A DNA stretch of 64,000 nt, from the NCBI GenBank assembly GCA_000720535.1, contig JOAZ01000002.1, positions 1 through 64,000 of the forward strand, written 5' to 3'. The position numbers were made by a program, and so were the translations under genes. Below are positions 60,242 to 64,000 of the stretch, one piece after another (the stretch's first letter is position 1; each line of letters starts with the position of its first letter). The notes beneath the pieces are model-generated. The model was not told where the DNA came from, did not search any database, and saw only the letters and a list, made by a program, of their open reading frames with translations. Source of the stretch: Streptomyces halstedii (lineage in GTDB: Bacteria > Actinomycetota > Actinomycetes > Streptomycetales > Streptomycetaceae).

Positions 60242-61699
60242 ATGGCTTACGACGATCTTCGCTCCCTGCTCCGGGCTCTGGAGCGCGAGGGCGATCTCAA
60301 GCGCATCAAGGCCGAGGTCGATCCCCACCTGGAGGTCGGCGAGATCGTCGACCGGGTGAACAAGGCGGGCGGGCCCGCCCTGCTCTTCGAGAACGTCAAG
60401 GGGGCGACCATGCCCCTGGCCATGAACGTCTTCGGGACGGACCGGCGGCTCCTCAAGGCGCTCGGACTGAAGTCCTACGCCGAGATCAGCGACAAGATCG
60501 GCGGTCTGCTCAAGCCCGAGCTGCCGCAGGGCTTCGTCGGGATCCGGGAGGCCTTCGGCAAGCTCGGCTCGGTGACCCACCTGCCGCCGAAGAAGGTGAA
60601 GTCCGACAGCGCGCCCGTCCAGGAAACGGTCCTGACCGGCGACGACGTGGACCTGGACCAGCTGCCCGCGCTCTTCACCTGGCCCGAGGACGGCGGCTCC
60701 TTCTTCAACCTGGGCCTCACCCACACCAAGGACCCCGAGACGGGCATCCGCAACCTCGGGCTCTACCGGCTCCAGCGCCACGACCGGCGCACCATCGGGA
60801 TGCACTGGCAGATCCACAAGGACAGCCGCAACCACTACCAGGTGGCCGCCAGGCGCGGGGAGCGGCTGCCGGTCGCGATCGCGTTCGGGGCGCCGCCCGC
60901 GGTGACGTACGCCTCCACCGCCCCGCTGCCCGGGGACATCGACGAGTACCTCTTCGCCGGGTTCGTCCAGGGCAAGCGGATCGAGATGGTGGACTGCAAG
61001 ACCGTGCCGCTCCAGGTCCCCGCGCAGGCCGAGGTCGTCCTGGAGGGGTGGCTGGAGCCCGGCCGGACGCTGCCCGAGGGGCCGTTCGGCGACCACACCG
61101 GCTTCTACACCCCGCAGGAACCCTTCCCCGCGCTCACCATCGACTGTGTGACCATGCGCAGGCGGCCGCTGCTCCAGTCGATCGTGGTCGGCCGGCCGCC
61201 GACCGAGGACGGGCCGCTGGGCCGCGCCACCGAGCGGTTCTTCCTGCCGCTCCTCAAGGTCATCGTCCCGGACATCGTGGACTACCACCTGCCCGAGGCG
61301 GGCGGCTTCCACAACTGCGCGATCGTCTCGATCGACAAGAAGTACCCCAAGCACGCGCAGAAGGTGATGAGCGCCGTCTGGGGGGCGCACATGATGTCGC
61401 TGACCAAGCTGATCGTCGTCGTGGACGCCGACTGCGACGTCCACGACCTGCACGAGGTGGCCTGGCGGGCGCTCGGCAACACCGACTACGCCCGTGACCT
61501 GCTGCTCACCGAAGGCCCGGTCGACCACCTCGACCACGCCTCCTACCAGCAGTTCTGGGGTGGCAAGGCGGGGATCGACGCGACGCGGAAGCTGCCCGAA
61601 GAGGGGTACACGAGGGACGGGGGCTGGCCCGAGATGGTCGAGTCGGACCCGGAGACGGCGGCGAAGGTCGACCGCCGCTGGAAGGAGTACGGCCTGTGA
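60242..61699 (+). CDS. mqnL: Menaquinone biosynthesis decarboxylase, UbiD family (MqnL)
   Basis: The 485-residue enzyme is a UbiD-type decarboxylase that needs prenylated FMN. GIRNLGLYRLQRHDRRTIGMH (about 162-182) and FGAPPAVTYAS form the cofactor site, and LPEGPFGDHTGFYTP (about 278-292) carries the catalytic Glu-Arg-Glu surroundings. In Streptomyces, where menaquinone arises by the futalosine path, this UbiD homologue removes the carboxyl of 1,4-dihydroxy-6-naphthoate. The stop overlaps the prenyltransferase start (GTGA), and a UbiX gene follows at the window end. Confidence 0.92.
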   Translation: MAYDDLRSLLRALEREGDLKRIKAEVDPHLEVGEIVDRVNKAGGPALLFENVKGATMPLAMNVFGTDRRLLKALGLKSYAEISDKIGGLLKPELPQGFVGIREAFGKLGSVTHLPPKKVKSDSAPVQETVLTGDDVDLDQLPALFTWPEDGGSFFNLGLTHTKDPETGIRNLGLYRLQRHDRRTIGMHWQIHKDSRNHYQVAARRGERLPVAIAFGAPPAVTYASTAPLPGDIDEYLFAGFVQGKRIEMVDCKTVPLQVPAQAEVVLEGWLEPGRTLPEGPFGDHTGFYTPQEPFPALTIDCVTMRRRPLLQSIVVGRPPTEDGPLGRATERFFLPLLKVIVPDIVDYHLPEAGGFHNCAIVSIDKKYPKHAQKVMSAVWGAHMMSLTKLIVVVDADCDVHDLHEVAWRALGNTDYARDLLLTEGPVDHLDHASYQQFWGGKAGIDATRKLPEEGYTRDGGWPEMVESDPETAAKVDRRWKEYGL

Positions 61700-62601
61700 G
61701 CGCCTCCGCCGCCGCCGTGCCGCAGCCGCGCGGCAAGTCCCGCGCGTTCCTGCGGCTGGTGATGATCGAGCACTCGGTCTTCGCCCTGCCGTTCGCGTAC
61801 ATCGCCGCGCTCACCGCGATGTTCCGGATGGACGAGACCATCCACTGGGGCACGCTGCTGCTGGTGACCGTCGCCATGGTGGGGCTGCGCACCTTCGCGA
61901 TGGCGGCGAACCGGATCATCGACCGGGAGCTCGACGCCCGCAACCCCCGCACCGCCGGCCGGGAGCTGGTCACCGGGGCGGTGTCCGTGCGGTCGGCCTG
62001 GACCGGCGCGCTGGTGGCCGTCGTCATCTTCCTCGGCGCCGCGGCCCTGCTCAACCCGCTCTGCCTGATCCTGGCGCCGGTCGCCGTCGTGCCGATGGTC
62101 GTCTATCCCTACGGCAAGCGGTTCACCAACTTCCCGCACGCGATCCTCGGTCTCGCCCAGGCCATGGGGCCGATCGGCGCCTGGCTGGCGGTGACCGGCA
62201 GCTGGTCGTGGGACGCGGTGATCCTCGGGCTGGCCGTGGGGATCTGGATCGGCGGCTTCGACCTGATCTTCGCCTGCCAGGACGTGCGGGCGGACCGGGC
62301 CCACGGGGTCAAGTCCTTCCCGGCGCGCTTCGGCATCCCGGCGGCGCTCTGGGGCGCGCGGGTGTGCCACGCCGTGACGACCGGGATGCTGGTCTGGTTC
62401 GGTCTGGCGACCGGGGCCGGGCTCCTCTACTGGGTCGGCATGGTGGTCGTGGCCGCGGCGTTCGTCTACGAGCACCGGGTCGTGCGGCCGCACGACCTGT
62501 CCCGGCTGAACCGGGCGTTCTTCTCGGTGAACGGCTTCATCGGCATAGCACTGTTCGCCTGCGCGCTGCTCGACCTGCTGGTGCGCGGCCTCACGCCGTG
62601 A
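61696..62601 (+). CDS. mqnP: Menaquinone biosynthesis prenyltransferase MqnP (UbiA family)
   Basis: The 301-residue membrane protein has about eight spans and the two Asp-rich motifs of UbiA prenyltransferases: NRIIDRELDARNPRTAGR (about 75-92) and DLIFACQDVRADRAHGVKS (about 190-208). It attaches the polyprenyl side chain to dihydroxynaphthoate. The GTG shares GTGA with the mqnL stop. In the MqnL-MqnP-MqnM arrangement the UbiX gene usually follows directly, but here a rhomboid gene on the opposite strand separates them. Confidence 0.92.
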   Translation: MSASAAAVPQPRGKSRAFLRLVMIEHSVFALPFAYIAALTAMFRMDETIHWGTLLLVTVAMVGLRTFAMAANRIIDRELDARNPRTAGRELVTGAVSVRSAWTGALVAVVIFLGAAALLNPLCLILAPVAVVPMVVYPYGKRFTNFPHAILGLAQAMGPIGAWLAVTGSWSWDAVILGLAVGIWIGGFDLIFACQDVRADRAHGVKSFPARFGIPAALWGARVCHAVTTGMLVWFGLATGAGLLYWVGMVVVAAAFVYEHRVVRPHDLSRLNRAFFSVNGFIGIALFACALLDLLVRGLTP

Positions 62602-62647
62602 GGCCCCTGCCTCGCACCGTGAGGTCGTCGCTCACCCCGTGAGGTCG

Positions 62648-63253
62648 TTACACCGTGACGGAGGACCCGGTCACCGGGCGGCGGGGGCGGCGGAAGAGGA
62701 ACGCCGCCAGCACCCCGCCGAGCAGGCCGAAGAGGTGGCCCTGCCAGCTGATGCCCGAGTCGGTCGGCAGGACGCCCCACAGGATCGAGCCGTAGACGGC
62801 GGCGACGACCACGCCGACCACGATGTCGAGCGGGCGGCGGTCGACGAAGCCGCGGACCAGCAGATAGCCGAAGAGCCCGAAGACCACCCCGGACGCGCCG
62901 AGCGTGACCGTGCCGGACGGCGCGGTGAACCAGACGCCGAGCCCGGCCGTCACGATCACCGTCAGGACCACGCCGGCGAACCTGCGGATCCCGGCGAGCG
63001 CGGCTATGAAGCCCAGGACCAGCAGCGGCACGCTGTTGGAGGCGACGTGCTGCCACCCGGCGTGCAGGAAGGCGGACGGCACGACGTCCAGCAGCTCGGC
63101 CGGCTCGCGCGGGGAGATGCCGTAGGAGTCCAGGCGGTGGTCCACCAGTGTGTCGATGCCCTCCAGCACCCACAGCAGCGTCACCCAGGTGATCATGACC
63201 GCACCGGCCGTGGCGGCCCGTGCGGTGGTGGTGGTCGTGCGCGTGACGGTCAT
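62648..63253 (-). CDS. Rhomboid family intramembrane serine protease
   Basis: The 201-residue protein has six to seven spans and the rhomboid catalytic dyad: Ser in LGASGVVFGLFGYLL (about 113-127) and His in SWQGHLFGLLGGVLA (about 170-184). HAGWQHVASNSVPLLVLG (about 65-82) is the conserved span-2 block. It cuts substrates within the membrane. The target is unknown. The ATG at 63253 follows AGGGGG by five bases. It lies between mqnP and the UbiX gene on the opposite strand. Confidence 0.92.
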   Translation of the reverse strand: MTVTRTTTTTARAATAGAVMITWVTLLWVLEGIDTLVDHRLDSYGISPREPAELLDVVPSAFLHAGWQHVASNSVPLLVLGFIAALAGIRRFAGVVLTVIVTAGLGVWFTAPSGTVTLGASGVVFGLFGYLLVRGFVDRRPLDIVVGVVVAAVYGSILWGVLPTDSGISWQGHLFGLLGGVLAAFLFRRPRRPVTGSSVTV

Positions 63254-63347
63254 GGTCACCCCCTGTCGACGGCTGTTGCTCCTTCCGTGCAACGTACGGA
63301 GCCCCTCGCCCGGTTCCGCGAGCGGTCCGCCGGATAGGCTCGACGGT

Positions 63348-64000
63348 GTGAAAACCGGGACTTCAGTGAGTGAGCGGCCGCGCGCGCCTTGGATTGTCGG
63401 GGTGTCGGGCGCCTCGGGTACCCCGTTCGCGGCCTCCGTCCTGCGCGGTTTGCTGGACGCGGGGGAGAGCGTCGACCTGGTGGTGAGCCGCGCCTCGCGG
63501 CTGACGCTGCTGGACGAGACGGGGATCTCCTTCCGCGACGCGCACTGGCGGGAGGATCTGCGGGGCTGGCTGGCGCGCGGCGCGGACGGCGGGCCGGACA
63601 CCTTCGCGGTGCCGGACGGCGTGCTGGACCGGGTGCGGTACTGGGGGGCCGGTGATCTGGCGGCCGGCCCGTCCTCGGGGTCGTACCCGGCGAAGGGGAT
63701 GCTGATCGTCCCGGCCTCCACGGCCTGTGTGGCCGGGGTGGCGCTGGGACTCTCGAAGGATCTGCTGCAACGGGCGGCGAGCGTGACGCTCAAGGAGCGC
63801 CGGACGCTCGTCGTCGCGGTGCGCGAGACGCCGCTCAGCGGTCAGACGCTGAAGCAGATGGTGGCGCTCGACGAGGCGGGCGCCGTGGTGCTGCCCGCCT
63901 CTCCGGCGTTCTACGCGGGGGCGACCCACATCCAGGACCTGGTGGACTTCGTCGCCGGGCGGGTGCTGGACGCGGCGGGGGTGCCGCACCAGCTGTACCG
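63348..64000 (+). CDS. mqnM: UbiX family flavin prenyltransferase (MqnM), 3' end missing
   Basis: The frame from GTG 63348 stays open to the window end, 217 codons long. VGVSGASGTPFAASVLRGLL (about 16-35) is the FMN-binding P-loop of UbiX proteins. VDLVVSRASRLTLLDE, MLIVPASTACVAGVALGLSKDLLQRAA and ALDEAGAVVLPASPAFY match further blocks. The enzyme makes prenyl-FMN from dimethylallyl phosphate and FMN, the cofactor of the MqnL decarboxylase encoded 1.6 kb upstream. Alternative GTG starts at 63366 are possible. Confidence 0.9.
   Translation, partial: MKTGTSVSERPRAPWIVGVSGASGTPFAASVLRGLLDAGESVDLVVSRASRLTLLDETGISFRDAHWREDLRGWLARGADGGPDTFAVPDGVLDRVRYWGAGDLAAGPSSGSYPAKGMLIVPASTACVAGVALGLSKDLLQRAASVTLKERRTLVVAVRETPLSGQTLKQMVALDEAGAVVLPASPAFYAGATHIQDLVDFVAGRVLDAAGVPHQLY

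Overview
The window is a high-G+C (about 72%) actinobacterial chromosome segment, almost certainly from Streptomyces. It carries the developmental genes bldN, rsbN and bdtA, the redox regulator rex with its operator, an archaeal-type class I lysyl-tRNA synthetase, a conservon (cvn) operon and futalosine-type menaquinone genes. About 60 protein genes are supported on both strands. There is also the 3' tip of a 5S rRNA with its terminator. No CRISPR array, insertion sequence, prophage or tRNA gene was seen.

Layout. 1-7.1 kb: rRNA operon end, HAD hydrolase, MFS exporter, AcuC-like deacetylase, phosphatase-like protein, bdtA, the 32-residue ribosomal protein bS22, an epimerase and a PlsC-type acyltransferase. 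7.1-10.8 kb (minus strand): rsbN, bldN and a HAD-IB phosphatase. 11-17.6 kb: glutaredoxin-like protein, then rex-hemA-hemC-cobA/hemD in overlapping translation units and hemB. 17.7-31.7 kb: accessory stretch with a WYL regulator/VOC pair, an AlkZ-like protein, a sortase-anchored surface protein under a DasR-like operator, a WhiJ-type regulatory trio, a TPR/polyprenyl-synthase pair, lipoproteins, a membrane-anchored HTH regulator and a phospholipase-D enzyme. 31.8-43 kb: divergent argS and lysS with two DnaA-box-like sites between them, a Gln-rich DUF2637 membrane protein, two DUF3558 lipoproteins, RtcB, an SDR, YnfA and a Ub-Mut7-C protein. 43.5-50 kb: conservon with a duplicated roadblock subunit, a CYP157-like P450 lacking ExxR, a normal CYP154-like P450 and a crotonase. 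51-58.8 kb: hemL, a histidine phosphatase, a deacetylase-like lipoprotein and the resA-ccdA-resB-ccsB cytochrome c maturation set. 58.9-64 kb: DJ-1 protein, PLDc_N membrane protein, mqnL-mqnP, a rhomboid protease and the 5' part of a UbiX-type gene.

How it works together. Much of the core content serves respiration: NADH/NAD sensing (Rex), tetrapyrrole synthesis (hemA, C, D, B, L), cytochrome c assembly and menaquinone synthesis. The second theme is development: sigma-BldN with its anti-sigma RsbN and a visible ECF-type promoter for rsbN, BdtA, and a WhiJ-like trio. The most distinctive accessory unit is the extended conservon. Its translationally coupled genes link a G-protein-like signalling complex to two P450s and an enoyl-CoA hydratase-like enzyme.
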